The notes: generated by a model from the sequence alone, not told the origin. 64,000 nucleotides of DNA from Faecalicatena contorta (GCF_021531975.1 NZ_JAFBIY010000001.1:248001-312000); one strand, 5' to 3'. Positions 8,748-17,435 are shown, numbered from the stretch's first letter. Numbers and translations are program-made.

Positions 8748-10112
8748 ATGAACAGAGAATTGCAGAATATGAGCGAGGAGTCCTTGCAGAACTTAGAGAA
8801 GATTGTGGAAACGGAGCTTCTGACAGTGGAGGATATCAGAAATCGTCTGGATGTTACAGAAAAGGGAAAAATCCGGCAGTCCATTCAGAACTGCAAATAT
8901 GCGTTGGAGCATGATCCCTGTCTGAAAGGGGCTATCTGCAGAAATGAAATGACCTGTCAGATTGACATCATGAAGAAAATGCCCTGGAAAAGGCGTGGTG
9001 TCCATATGACGGACACCGATATGAACAATCTGGCTTTATATCTGGAGAAGAATTATGGACTGACCAGTGACCGGGTAATTGCAAAAGCGATAGATATCGT
9101 AGCGAATGAAAACAGTTTTCATCCGATACTTCAATATCTGGAAAGCCTGAAATGGGATGGCATTCCGAGGATTCAACATATGCTGACACATTTCTTTGGA
9201 GCAGAAGATATTGCATATACCGGCGAGGTCATGAAGATGCATATGATGGGTGCTATCCGCAGGCTGTATGAGCCGGGAGCCAAATATGACATCATGCTCT
9301 GTCTGGTCGGAGGGCAGGGAACCGGAAAATCCACGTTCTTTCGCTATCTGGCAATCAAAGATGAATGGTTTACGGACGATATGAAACGAATCGATGATAA
9401 GAAGGTTTATGAATATCTGCAGGGGCACTGGATCGTGGAAATGTCGGAAATGAACGCAGTGGCAAATGCCAAGAGTATCGAAGAGACAAAATCGTTCCTG
9501 AGCCGGCAGAAGGATATTTATCGCATTCCATATGAAAGGCGGGCAGAGGACAGATATCGACAGTGTGTCTTTTGCGGTACTTCCAACGACCTAAATTTTC
9601 TCCCTTTTGACCGTACCGGGAACCGGAGGTTTGCCCCGGTCAGGGTATTTCCGGAAAAAGCAGAAACCACCATTTATGAAAATGAAGCAGAATCCAGAGC
9701 ATACATTATCCAGGCATGGGCAGAGGCAATGGAGATCTATCGAAGCGGAGACTATCCAATGACCTTTTCGCCTGAAATGGAGGATCACGTCAAACTTCTC
9801 CAGAGGGAATTCATGCCGGAAGATACCCAGACAGGTATGATCCAGGCATTCCTTGATGCATACGAAGAAGATTATGTGTGTTCCACCATTATCTATCAGC
9901 AGGTATTTCATCAGGAAGGAATCGTACCCAAATGGCAATCCAAGGAAATCGGCGATTTGATGGACAATGAAATCGTGGGCTGGACGAAACATGGCAATCA
10001 CAGATTTGGTGGGGCAATCGGAACGCAGAGATCATGGAAACGGATTCAGCCGAAAAAAGATGAGGAAGGATTCATGAAAGTGGATGAAAACATGGAACTC
10101 CCATTTGATTAA
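8748..10112 (+). CDS. VapE-like primase-helicase ATPase
   Basis: A 454-residue protein with a long N-terminal helical region and a VapE/D5-type P-loop ATPase domain. KWDGIPRIQHML is the usual lead-in; the Walker A motif GGQGTGKST is near residue 190, and WIVEMSEMN and the later FDRTGNRRFAPV are conserved family boxes. Such proteins unwind DNA during replication of phage satellites and integrative elements. The gene is 6 bp after the CHC2 gene, so the two form a replication unit. The start follows GGAGG of the preceding gene end. Confidence 0.9.
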   Translation: MNRELQNMSEESLQNLEKIVETELLTVEDIRNRLDVTEKGKIRQSIQNCKYALEHDPCLKGAICRNEMTCQIDIMKKMPWKRRGVHMTDTDMNNLALYLEKNYGLTSDRVIAKAIDIVANENSFHPILQYLESLKWDGIPRIQHMLTHFFGAEDIAYTGEVMKMHMMGAIRRLYEPGAKYDIMLCLVGGQGTGKSTFFRYLAIKDEWFTDDMKRIDDKKVYEYLQGHWIVEMSEMNAVANAKSIEETKSFLSRQKDIYRIPYERRAEDRYRQCVFCGTSNDLNFLPFDRTGNRRFAPVRVFPEKAETTIYENEAESRAYIIQAWAEAMEIYRSGDYPMTFSPEMEDHVKLLQREFMPEDTQTGMIQAFLDAYEEDYVCSTIIYQQVFHQEGIVPKWQSKEIGDLMDNEIVGWTKHGNHRFGGAIGTQRSWKRIQPKKDEEGFMKVDENMELPFD

Positions 10113-10138
10113 GGATTACTTTTAAAATGTTTTGAGCT

Positions 10139-10199
10139 CTGTTCACAGGTTTCTGTTCACAAATATCTGGGTGGAATGTGAACAGGAAAGTGTGAACAG
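10139..10199 (+). repeat. Four TGTGAACAG boxes in inverted pairs (possible replication origin)
   Basis: CTGTTCACA occurs at 10139-10147 and 10153-10161, and its reverse complement TGTGAACAG at 10177-10185 and 10191-10199. The two pairs form a 23-bp imperfect inverted repeat (about 20 of 23 positions match) around a 15-bp centre. The cluster starts 27 bp after the VapE-like gene, where an iteron-type origin for the excised circle would be expected. No binding protein is proven. Confidence 0.5.
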
Positions 10200-10332
10200 G
10201 AGCGGAAAAACTTTGAAAATAAAGCAGAAACAATATACAGCCCGGATACGGGCATACATGAAAATGGCGGATACGCCGATTAGAAATAACCTGTCATCAG
10301 AAGAGATAGAATCATCCGGGTATGACAAATAG

Positions 10333-10509
10333 AGCCCTCGGCGATTGAGAGCGAAATACACCCATCGCACAAGCTAAAGCTTATACTCTGTGTCTTTCGT
10401 CCTCCCGGAAGGCCTCGCAGGGGCGTTTTTGAATGACTTGAGAATGCCATGAAGGTTCATTCTGATGACGATTTTCTTTGGTAGCGTATCCGGGCGGAAA
10501 GGAGGTATT
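10333..10509 (+). other. Intergenic region before the relaxase (possible oriT)
   Basis: No gene seen. It includes AAGCTAAAGCTT, a GC-rich segment with GGAAGGCC and GCAGGGGCG near 10407-10426, and a ribosome-binding site at the right end. MobA/MobL-type relaxases usually act at an oriT just upstream of their own gene, so this stretch is a candidate. I do not recognise a known nick sequence. Confidence 0.3.
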
Positions 10510-12072
10510 GTGAACAGACGAAATCATAGCTTTGTGATGGAAAGCAAGCTGCATGATGTGAAAGGCAGAGTGGATTATATCAGCAGCCCCAAGCGACAGG
10601 AGAACTTGTATGCAGTTTTTTCCAATGTAGAAGATCATTACTGGGATCTGCTTTCGGATCAGAATCAGCGGGACTTTGCAAAAAGTGGAACGGAGGGAAC
10701 ATGTATTGAAGCCAGGGAATTGATTATCATGTTACCGCCGAGCCTGATCGAGTATGACCATGAACTGTTGCTGAAGTATATAATTTCGGTTTTCTTAGAG
10801 AAATATGATGTGGGATGCTGCGCAGCATTGCACCACAATAAGAGCAAAACCAATCTGCATATTCACCTAATTTTTTCCGAGCGGGAGATTCGGCAGGAAG
10901 TGGAGCGGAAAATTGCCAGCAGAAATATGTTCTATAATGAAAAGGGAAAGCATGTGCGGACGAAAAAGGAAATCCTCGATGAGGACGGAAATCTCCGACC
11001 CGGATGTAAGATCATCAAAAAAGGGGAAGTGTATGAGACAAATTTTTTTCAGACCAAGAAGGAAGAATTTAAGTCCAATGCATTTCTTGAAAATATGAAG
11101 CAGGTCATGACGGATGTCATCAATGAGATTGTGAAAGATGAAAATGAGAAGCTGCAGGTATTTCAGAAAGGAGGTCCTTATCTTGCCACCAAAAAGATAG
11201 GAAAGAACAATCCGAAGGAAGCAGAGATCAAGGCAGATAATTATCTCCGTCAGGAATGGAACCGGAACGTGGACCGAGCATTGCTTACAGGAGCTTCCGA
11301 AACAGAAGTGATGGCAGCAAAGCAATCGCAGATTGATGAACCGGTGGCAGAATCGCTTCGAGAACATGGATCGGATCCCAAATTATTTACCGGGATTCTT
11401 CAGAAAGCAATCGGATATTTAAGAGGATTTGTAGAATTTCTGAGGGAAACAAAATATTGCGACAGAGATTCGGAAGGGAATCCATTGCTTGATAATGATG
11501 TGAGAATTGACATTACGCCAGAACCATTGCCAGCAAAACCGAAAGGAGAAAGACCTTCTTCCGAAAAACAGGAAGCTGAGGTTATGAGATTACAGCAAAT
11601 CCTGAACAAGATGAAAAAACAGGAACAGAAGATATATGCCATTGAGAAAGCCATCGTGAAACTGGAAAAAGATCTGAAGAAAGTGAAAAAGAAATGGTTT
11701 CATCGAAAAGAGCAGAAAGAACTGGAAGGAAAGATTGATGCGAAAAATGTTCAGTTGGAAAAAGCGAAGGCTGCACTGGATTTGCTTCCGGCTCAGTATG
11801 GATATCAAAATACACTGGAAGTTACAAAGGCAATGAAGCTTGCGAAAGCAGAATTAAAGAAAGTTCAACAGGCTCAGAAAGTATGGGATGCACCGGAACC
11901 AGAACCGGAGAAAATGTACCTGAGGATTCCTGCGAATGTACAGAATGTGGAGAAACGGGTAATGCAGAAAAGTACCGGACAGAAAAGAAGTATTCATGAA
12001 CGGTTGGAGGAGAAAAAACAGATCGTGGAGCAACAAACAAAGAGGAAGCAGAGAAGTGGAATGGAACTATAA
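10510..12072 (+). CDS. MobA/MobL family relaxase
   Basis: A relaxase of about 520 residues. The N-terminal half carries the metal-binding HxH motif in NLHIHLIFSER (His117 and His119 from this start) and an upstream ARELIIMLP strand typical of MobA/MobL (MobQ) enzymes. It nicks oriT and stays covalently bound to the 5' end for transfer. The C-terminal 200 residues are a Lys/Glu-rich coiled coil. I chose GTG 10510 because AAAGGAGG lies directly upstream; ATG 10465 would add 15 residues but has no clear ribosome-binding site. Confidence 0.88.
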   Translation: MNRRNHSFVMESKLHDVKGRVDYISSPKRQENLYAVFSNVEDHYWDLLSDQNQRDFAKSGTEGTCIEARELIIMLPPSLIEYDHELLLKYIISVFLEKYDVGCCAALHHNKSKTNLHIHLIFSEREIRQEVERKIASRNMFYNEKGKHVRTKKEILDEDGNLRPGCKIIKKGEVYETNFFQTKKEEFKSNAFLENMKQVMTDVINEIVKDENEKLQVFQKGGPYLATKKIGKNNPKEAEIKADNYLRQEWNRNVDRALLTGASETEVMAAKQSQIDEPVAESLREHGSDPKLFTGILQKAIGYLRGFVEFLRETKYCDRDSEGNPLLDNDVRIDITPEPLPAKPKGERPSSEKQEAEVMRLQQILNKMKKQEQKIYAIEKAIVKLEKDLKKVKKKWFHRKEQKELEGKIDAKNVQLEKAKAALDLLPAQYGYQNTLEVTKAMKLAKAELKKVQQAQKVWDAPEPEPEKMYLRIPANVQNVEKRVMQKSTGQKRSIHERLEEKKQIVEQQTKRKQRSGMEL

Positions 12073-12107
12073 CTCGTATATATTTGGCGAATAAGACTGA
12101 TAAGCAA

Positions 12108-12150
12108 AACCCTGGATGGCAGAATGAAAACTGTTGATCCAGGGTTATTT
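12108..12150 (+). terminator. Bidirectional terminator after the relaxase
   Basis: AACCCTGGAT (12108-12117) pairs perfectly with ATCCAGGGTT (12137-12146), followed by ATTTATT. It lies between the convergent relaxase and small XRE genes and overlaps the stop of the latter. Confidence 0.85.
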
Positions 12151-12399
12151 ATTGTAGGATAGTCCATTAAATATTGTGTTGAAATCGGTATGAAATATTT
12201 CAGTCAAGGCAATGAGTTCACTAATCTTGATGTTGTAGGTACCTGCTTCAATCTGCGAGTAAATGCTGCGGGTGGTTGAAAGATTTCGAAGCTGTAATTG
12301 AGCAACAACCTGCTCTTGTGTGAGATTAGCGGAAGTTCTTAAATTTCGTAAATTATTTCCAATGGAAACATCATTGATTTGTCGTAACTTTTGCTCCAT
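12145..12399 (-). CDS. Small XRE family transcriptional regulator
   Basis: An 84-residue Cro/C1-type protein. The helix-turn-helix spans GNNLRNLRTSANLTQEQVVA to YSQIEAGTYNIKISELIAL. It is transcribed toward the relaxase and divergently from the membrane protein gene at 12505. It probably controls that promoter or its own, but no operator was proven. Upstream AAAGG is a weak, rather distant ribosome-binding site. Confidence 0.8.
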   Translation of the reverse strand: MEQKLRQINDVSIGNNLRNLRTSANLTQEQVVAQLQLRNLSTTRSIYSQIEAGTYNIKISELIALTEIFHTDFNTIFNGLSYNK

Positions 12400-12438
12400 A
12401 AATAATCCATACCTTTCATATGCATCACTGTTCTTGTA

Positions 12439-12467
12439 TTGATTTTACTTGAAAAATTTCATATAAT
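12439..12467 (+). promoter_or_regulatory. Promoter of the 12505 gene
   Basis: TTGATT (12439-12444), a 17-bp spacer and TATAAT (12462-12467). Confidence 0.65.
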
Positions 12468-12504
12468 TGCAATGCATAGATTGCAAATAAGAGGGATAAG
12501 AAGT

Positions 12505-12933
12505 ATGAATAAGAAACGTATATGTATAGTGTGCGTAATAATAATATTTGTTATCATGACGGGATATTTTTTTAAAAAGAAATCTGAAAAAGAAATATCA
12601 ATGGAGCCGGATGTGGTGAGCAGTATCAGTATGAATCGGGATCAGTATCTTACAGTAGTTGCAAATCGGAATAGGATCGAAGATAAAGAAGAATTCGCAA
12701 AATTACTGGTGAAGATGTGTAGGGACAATTCATTTCATACAATTAAGTTTTCTACAGATAGAGGATATGCGACCGGCATTCATATGCAAGTATATTTATG
12801 TGAAGAAGATATTGAAGATGCAAATGTAGTGATGGAAATTGATTATGTTCAGAGGGAGTATAATGAGAAATATGATATATGTAATAACCCGGAGGAGTTT
12901 GAATTACATGTGGATGGAGAAGTGATTGAATAG
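12505..12933 (+). CDS. Membrane-anchored hypothetical protein
   Basis: A 142-residue protein of unknown family. After a short basic start it has one hydrophobic segment (about residues 5-22, ICIVCVIIIFVIMTGYFF), then a charged extracellular-type domain of about 115 residues with alternating strands and several acidic patches. I chose ATG 12505 because it sits right before the basic-hydrophobic start and behind a consensus promoter. It lies at the border between the mobilization backbone and the cargo genes; no function can be assigned. Confidence 0.6.
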   Translation: MNKKRICIVCVIIIFVIMTGYFFKKKSEKEISMEPDVVSSISMNRDQYLTVVANRNRIEDKEEFAKLLVKMCRDNSFHTIKFSTDRGYATGIHMQVYLCEEDIEDANVVMEIDYVQREYNEKYDICNNPEEFELHVDGEVIE

Positions 12934-13028
12934 AACTTCCAGATGGGAAAGTAGAATCTAAGAATTCATTTTTCATTCGTTATTCTTTGGGCTCTGACAC
13001 CAGTTTACCGCATTTTCTTTTTGAATAA

Positions 13029-13101
13029 TCGCAAGTTCTTGCGAAGTTTGCTTCTTTGTTTGGCTAATAACATTGATAAAACTGACAAAAAAGTATATAA
13101 T
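13029..13101 (+). promoter_or_regulatory. Operator-like palindrome and promoter of the zinc-ribbon/SPFH cassette
   Basis: TCGCAAG-TT-CTTGCGA (13029-13044) is a perfect 7-bp-arm inverted repeat. It is followed by TTGATA (13073-13078), a 17-bp spacer and TATAAT (13096-13101). The first gene of the operon is a helix-turn-helix protein, so autoregulation at the palindrome is plausible. Confidence 0.6.
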
Positions 13102-13133
13102 ACGATTGTATAACTATTTTGGAGGTGCGTAGT

Positions 13134-13343
13134 ATGAGAATGAGTTATAAAAAACTTTGGCTTATGCTTGTTGAAAAAGAAATCTCTCCTGCTACGATGC
13201 GTAAAGACCTTAATATCGCAACTGGTACAATGACAAAACTGCGCCGCAATGAAGAAGTGGCTTTGTCTGTTCTCTTGCGAATATGCGAATATCTTGATTG
13301 TAATATCGGTGATATTTGTGATGCTGTAAAATTAGATTTTTAA
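13134..13343 (+). CDS. Small helix-turn-helix regulator (Cro/C1, HTH_26 type)
   Basis: A 69-residue protein with the compact YafN/HTH_26-like fold: YKKLWLMLVEKEISPATMRK, then TGTMTKLRRNEEVALSVLLR and a final CEYLDCNIGDICDAV. Such proteins are common first genes of accessory and defence operons in Firmicutes and usually act as repressors. I chose ATG 13134 because GGAGG lies just upstream. The next gene begins 16 bp downstream, so it likely heads an operon running to 17096. Confidence 0.85.
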   Translation: MRMSYKKLWLMLVEKEISPATMRKDLNIATGTMTKLRRNEEVALSVLLRICEYLDCNIGDICDAVKLDF

Positions 13344-13358
13344 CAAGGAGTAGCCACA

Positions 13359-13577
13359 ATGAAAATAGCACACAATTCAGATTATTATCAACATAAAGAA
13401 CAATATAATGTGAAATGTTCAAAGTATAATAAAGATGCTACAATAACAGTTTTTTATCGTTCTGTGCAAATGTGCAAAACTGATATTCAATTGAGTCCCA
13501 TAGAATCAGGAGGAAAATGCAGCTTGTGGGATGAAAACATTCCGATTTGTCCAGAATGTCCTCATTTGAAAAAATAA
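13359..13577 (+). CDS. Small cysteine-rich hypothetical protein
   Basis: A 72-residue protein of unknown family. Five cysteines are visible: KCSK near residue 19, MCKT near 38, KCSL near 53, and a terminal CPECPHLKK that resembles half of a zinc knuckle. It has a good upstream AAGGAG. It lies between the regulator and the zinc-ribbon membrane protein with short gaps, so it is probably in the same transcript. The function is unknown. Confidence 0.55.
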   Translation: MKIAHNSDYYQHKEQYNVKCSKYNKDATITVFYRSVQMCKTDIQLSPIESGGKCSLWDENIPICPECPHLKK

Positions 13578-13616
13578 ATAAATTTTACTTGAAAAAATTC
13601 TATGGAGGTATCCAAT

Positions 13617-14984
13617 ATGGCTTTTTGTTCTAATTGTGGTCAGCAACTTGATGACAAAGCTAAGTTCTGTTCTGCCTGTGGTACAGCAAGACTCGATCAG
13701 CAGACAGCAAACGAAAACAAGCGTAAAACTGTATACGAAGGAGAAATCCGTAAATGTCCCAATTGCGGTGAAGTGATTGATGCCTTTACGGCAAAATGTC
13801 CAGCTTGCGGATTTGAACTGAACAGCAAAAAAGTCAGTTCTGCACTGCAGGACTTTATAAGAGAAATAAACGAATGTGAAAAGATCATTGCTAACAGTCC
13901 AACTTCAGGTAAGAGTGGATGGTCATCATGGAGTAAAGGAAAGAGGTTTGGGTGGGTTGTATTAAACATCTTCTTCCTCGGTATTCCTTTAGTATTTTAC
14001 TTGGCACTACCGTTGGTAACTATGAAATCGACACCAAAGTTGACCACGGAAGAAAAGCGAATGGCTTCGTTAATTGAGAACTTCTCGTTCCCAAATGACC
14101 GTGAGTCCATTTTGAGTGCATTGGTTTTTACAAAAGAAAAAATCGATTTTATATCTAAAGAAACCATAAATCGAAAAACAGCATATTGGATGCGGTTGTG
14201 GTGTGCGAAAGCAGAGCAGTTAAAACAAAAGGCAGATTTGCTATTCCCCAATGACCCAATTGTCCGGGATAGCTACAATGAGATTACTGCCGACGAGAAT
14301 CGTGTGAACAAAGTAATTAAAGTTAAGGCGATTGTTGGACTTGTTCTTTTGATTGCTGCTATAATGTTTTTCTTTGTACGCAACGGCACGTTTGGTGACA
14401 TTGGAGTTGCGAATAAGGTAGTTGAGATTCCAGAAACTGAGTTAAGTGTTTTGATGCCACAAATTGAAGGCGGTAAGGGTGAGCTTGTAACCAACAACTC
14501 CGAGTATTTCTCTGTTAACTATGTCGGAATTTCCAGTTCGGAATTTGAGGCTTATAAGAAAGAGTGTATGGACAAAGGATTTACCATCGATTGTGAGAAC
14601 ACAGGCTCTCTCTTTGATGCATACAATGAGGATGGCTATAATATTAGAATTACATATTATGACTCAAAGATGAATATAACTGTTACAGATAATTTAGAAA
14701 TGAGAACCATCGTTTGGCCAAGTTCAAAGATTGCGGAGTTGATTCCTGTACCCGATTCAGATTATGGCAATATCTCATCTTCAAGTGACACCTGCCTTAT
14801 TATTTACATTGGCAATATGACCATTGACGACTATACGAAATATGTCAATGAGTGCATCAAAAAAGGCTTTGACCAAAAAATGTCGCAAACAGACGAACAC
14901 TATCACGCTGATAATAAGGATGGATATCACGTGCAGGTTGAATATCGCGGATTTAACACCGTCTTTATTAGAGTTGATGATTAA
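13617..14984 (+). CDS. Double zinc-ribbon membrane protein with duplicated C-terminal domain
   Basis: A 455-residue protein. It opens with zinc ribbon CSNCGQQLDDKAKFCSACG and a second ribbon CPNCGEVIDAFTAKCPACG. Two hydrophobic segments follow: one near residue 110 (WVVLNIFFLGIPLVFYLALP) and one near 243 (GLVLLIAAIMFFFV). The C-terminal part is a tandem repeat of about 85 residues; both copies contain a F/Y-x-EY-type pattern, KGF, and DNKDGY/NEDGY. It probably anchors partners at the membrane, with the ribbons in the cytoplasm. The layout recalls Bacillus YdjG, which works with an SPFH protein; the following gene is an SPFH protein. ATG 13617 follows GGAGG. Confidence 0.7.
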   Translation: MAFCSNCGQQLDDKAKFCSACGTARLDQQTANENKRKTVYEGEIRKCPNCGEVIDAFTAKCPACGFELNSKKVSSALQDFIREINECEKIIANSPTSGKSGWSSWSKGKRFGWVVLNIFFLGIPLVFYLALPLVTMKSTPKLTTEEKRMASLIENFSFPNDRESILSALVFTKEKIDFISKETINRKTAYWMRLWCAKAEQLKQKADLLFPNDPIVRDSYNEITADENRVNKVIKVKAIVGLVLLIAAIMFFFVRNGTFGDIGVANKVVEIPETELSVLMPQIEGGKGELVTNNSEYFSVNYVGISSSEFEAYKKECMDKGFTIDCENTGSLFDAYNEDGYNIRITYYDSKMNITVTDNLEMRTIVWPSSKIAELIPVPDSDYGNISSSSDTCLIIYIGNMTIDDYTKYVNECIKKGFDQKMSQTDEHYHADNKDGYHVQVEYRGFNTVFIRVDD

Positions 14985-15006
14985 TTAGAAAAACGAGGTA
15001 TAGAAA

Positions 15007-16383
15007 ATGGGATTATTTGATAAAAACAACCGCAAAGGCGGTTTGATGGACGAGATACGTTGTGATGAACCTTCGTATCTAATTTGGAAATGGCATCCTT
15101 CTGGAGTACAATCCGGGCAGATCGTGCGCGAAAACTCCATTCGTTGGGGCTCCTCTCTTAGAGTTAAGGATGGCGAGGTTGCTGTCTTTGTTTATAAGCA
15201 GAAGGACGGCACTATGCAAGACTTTATTGTTGGCCCCTATGATCAAACGATAAAAACCGCCAACTTCCCGGTTCTTGCAAGCATTATTGGTCTTGCCTAT
15301 GAAGGTGGTACTCCGTTCCAGGCAGAGGTTTATTTCATAAACATTGCTCGAATTATTCAGGTTAAGTTTGGTGTGCCGTTCTTTGATGTATATGATCCAA
15401 GATTTGCAGACTTTGGTGTTCCCGTAGCTGTTAGAGGTACTGTCAGCTTTGGTATCTCTGACTATCGTGAGTTCATCAAGTTACATAGACTCAGCAACTT
15501 CAACCTTGATGACTTTCAGCGCCAAATTCGCGATGCGGTCAGCCGTTATGTGAAAGATGCAGTTGCAAACGCACCTGCCGCTCATAACATTCCGTTGGTA
15601 CAAATCGAAACCAAGACCGCAATCATTAATGACGCAGTAGAATACGATATTTCCGAGCGTTTGAAAGAAACTTTCGGTGTTGTAGTTTCGGGCGTTGATA
15701 TTGGTACTATTGAGATTGACAAATCCAGCGAGGGTTATCGTCAGTTGATGAATGTTACCAAGGATATTGCGAGTGCAACAACAAGAGCCGAAGCTGAAGC
15801 GAAAATCCGAGATATTGAGCAGAAACAACGTATTGAAGCTGCTGACTATGAAGAACGTCTCCGCATTGCACGTGAAGAAGGTGCGTATGCACAGCATATG
15901 CATACCCGAACAGCCAATATTGGGGCTTACCAAGTTGAAAAACAGGCTGAAGTAGGTGTTGCAGGTGCAGAAGCACTTGGTCAAATGGGCGTTAACGGAG
16001 CAGGAACGATTGATATGGGTGGAGAAGGAGGTAACGGAATGGGATTTAATCCAGCAGCAATGATGGCAAGTATGGCTGTCGGCGGCGTTGTTGGTCAAAA
16101 CATTGCTGGCGTTATGGGAAATGCTATGTCGGGTATGAACCAAGCAGGCCATCCGGGAATGACACCGCCTCCAATTCCTGTAGTTGCATATCACGTTGCT
16201 GTCAATGGTCAAGCTACTGGGCCTTACAATCTGCAAGCACTACAGCAGATGGTTTCTGGTGGTCAACTCACGGTAAATAGCTTGGTTTGGAAAAATGGTA
16301 TGGCAGAGTGGGCAAAAGCAGGTACAGTTGATGAACTCAAAGGGTTATTTGCTGTAATGCCTCCTGTTCCACCTGTGGTGTAA
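15007..16383 (+). CDS. SPFH/Band-7 protein with C-terminal GYF_2 domain
   Basis: A 458-residue protein. Residues about 50-270 form an SPFH domain of the YdjI (virion core protein-like) group, with KVKFGVPFFDVYDPRFADF-like strands and a long Ala/Glu/Arg helix (about 250-300) for oligomerization. A Gly/Met-rich linker leads to a GYF_2 (DUF4339) domain at about 395-455, with YHVAVNGQATGPYN, GGQLTVNSLVWKNGM and WAKA. SPFH proteins form membrane-associated rings or lattices; GYF_2 domains mediate protein contacts. It follows the zinc-ribbon gene by 22 bp and precedes the next gene by 2 bp. Confidence 0.82.
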   Translation: MGLFDKNNRKGGLMDEIRCDEPSYLIWKWHPSGVQSGQIVRENSIRWGSSLRVKDGEVAVFVYKQKDGTMQDFIVGPYDQTIKTANFPVLASIIGLAYEGGTPFQAEVYFINIARIIQVKFGVPFFDVYDPRFADFGVPVAVRGTVSFGISDYREFIKLHRLSNFNLDDFQRQIRDAVSRYVKDAVANAPAAHNIPLVQIETKTAIINDAVEYDISERLKETFGVVVSGVDIGTIEIDKSSEGYRQLMNVTKDIASATTRAEAEAKIRDIEQKQRIEAADYEERLRIAREEGAYAQHMHTRTANIGAYQVEKQAEVGVAGAEALGQMGVNGAGTIDMGGEGGNGMGFNPAAMMASMAVGGVVGQNIAGVMGNAMSGMNQAGHPGMTPPPIPVVAYHVAVNGQATGPYNLQALQQMVSGGQLTVNSLVWKNGMAEWAKAGTVDELKGLFAVMPPVPPVV

Positions 16384-16385
16384 TT

Positions 16386-17096
16386 ATGAGAATAGACACG
16401 GATAAAATTAAGAATAAAAAATTTACAGAACCAATCAAATCTGAACCATTAAAGCATTCGCAGGAATATAGAGTTCTTGCTACATTGCGGTATTTATATC
16501 CAAACAGATTTGAAAATATGGTTACGGGGGAATCACCTGATCTGCAAGACAATGAAAATGGTATTGGAATCGAAGTGACCGCCGCTGTGGATTTTAGAGA
16601 TATGAGAGCTTCTCGTGAATTTGCTGATCTTCAGCAAAAAAACGGTAATACTGAAAAACGTAAAAGAGCCATTGTTTCAAGTGGTTATTCCATTTTGCCT
16701 ATACCTATTAAAGAAGATATGGTTGCAATATCTACTTCGGGTACATCAGATGGAGAAAAGCTCATTTTTCAAGAGAGCATACGAAGAAAGACAGAAAAGA
16801 TTGAGCAGTACCAGCCAAATTTTAAGAGGATGGGACTCGCCATACTTCTTCCTGAAATTCCAACCTCTTATGCAGAAAGCCATTTTTTTGAATGGATTTC
16901 TGAAACTTTTGACGAGTCTGCAAAGTTGTTTGATTTTGTGTATGTGATTTCTCATCGTTTCTGCCTATATTATGATACGAAGGCGAGCATTGCCGAAAAG
17001 AATTCGCTTACGCAAGATGAAAGCAGATTACTTGCTATCATAGCAAGGATGACCGCCGAAGGTGAATTATCTTTGAGTGACGAGGAATGGAAATAA
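16386..17096 (+). CDS. Hypothetical protein, possible PD-(D/E)xK nuclease fold
   Basis: A 236-residue protein of unknown family. Residues 27-65 hold Glu27 in a helix (SQEYRVLATLRYLYP), SPD at 50-52 and GIGIEVTAA around 59-67. This spacing resembles the E...PD...ExK/T core of restriction-endonuclease-like proteins, with Thr in place of Lys; the identification is tentative. The C-terminal half has helices and a final EGELSLSDEEW. It starts 2 bp after the SPFH gene, so the three large genes form one unit. A strong intergenic promoter for the antitoxin RNA follows. Confidence 0.55.
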   Translation: MRIDTDKIKNKKFTEPIKSEPLKHSQEYRVLATLRYLYPNRFENMVTGESPDLQDNENGIGIEVTAAVDFRDMRASREFADLQQKNGNTEKRKRAIVSSGYSILPIPIKEDMVAISTSGTSDGEKLIFQESIRRKTEKIEQYQPNFKRMGLAILLPEIPTSYAESHFFEWISETFDESAKLFDFVYVISHRFCLYYDTKASIAEKNSLTQDESRLLAIIARMTAEGELSLSDEEWK

Positions 17097-17101
17097 AGAT
17101 T

Positions 17102-17130
17102 TTGACATATTGAAAATTTGATGTTAATAT
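17102..17130 (+). promoter_or_regulatory. Promoter of the antitoxin RNA
   Basis: TTGACA (17102-17107), a 17-bp spacer and TAATAT (17125-17130). An overlapping TATAAT at 17128-17133 gives a 20-bp spacer. Transcription should start near 17138. Confidence 0.65.
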
Positions 17131-17137
17131 AATCATA

Positions 17138-17228
17138 GAAAAGGTGCTACCGATAGACGGTTAGCCCACATAATGATTAGTTAAGAAAATAACCGTTCAG
17201 TTTGCGAGGCTGGGGCGGTTATTTTTTT
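17138..17228 (+). ncRNA. Putative type I antitoxin RNA, convergent with the toxin mRNA
   Basis: A transcript of about 90 nt runs from the promoter at 17102-17130 to a terminator with AATAACCG (17187-17194) pairing with CGGTTATTTTTTT (17216-17228). The terminator works on both strands and overlaps the 3' end of the toxin gene (stop at 17219). The RNA begins with a hairpin GCTACCG-ATAGA-CGGTTAGC. A related motif starts the toxin mRNA on the other strand (17400-17429). This resembles par/fst- and txpA/RatA-type loci. Confidence 0.65.
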
Positions 17229-17314
17229 ACGTGATTGCATCCTATTGCGTAACCAAGTCCAAAGGCTGTTAAGCATAAGCTGATAACAGCAATCAGACCT
17301 TCGAGAGTCAACAT
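17219..17314 (-). CDS. Holin-like type I toxin peptide (31 aa)
   Basis: A 31-residue peptide, MLTLEGLIAVISLCLTAFGL followed by GYAIGCNHVKK, with one membrane helix and a basic tail. It matches the putative holin-like toxin family of Firmicutes, whose members depolarize the membrane and are silenced by antisense RNA. I chose the second ATG (17314) because AAGGAGG lies 8 bases upstream; ATG 17320 is too close to it. Its promoter and antisense partner are both visible, which makes the locus probably functional. Confidence 0.78.
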   Translation of the reverse strand: MLTLEGLIAVISLCLTAFGLGYAIGCNHVKK

Positions 17315-17435
17315 TAGCATCCCCTCCTTTAGCAAGATTTCCGCAGATAGTCTGGAGATTTCTATGTAAACAGAGGGTCACAGTCCCTCTGGAGAAGGAC
17401 TAACCGCCTACCGTGAATGGTAGCACCATGTGGTG

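Noticed and set aside
10132-10332. Possible 66-codon gene after the VapE-like gene
   Set aside because: It begins with TTG, lacks a ribosome-binding site, and its first third lies within the TGTGAACAG inverted boxes. It looks like sequence around an origin rather than a gene.
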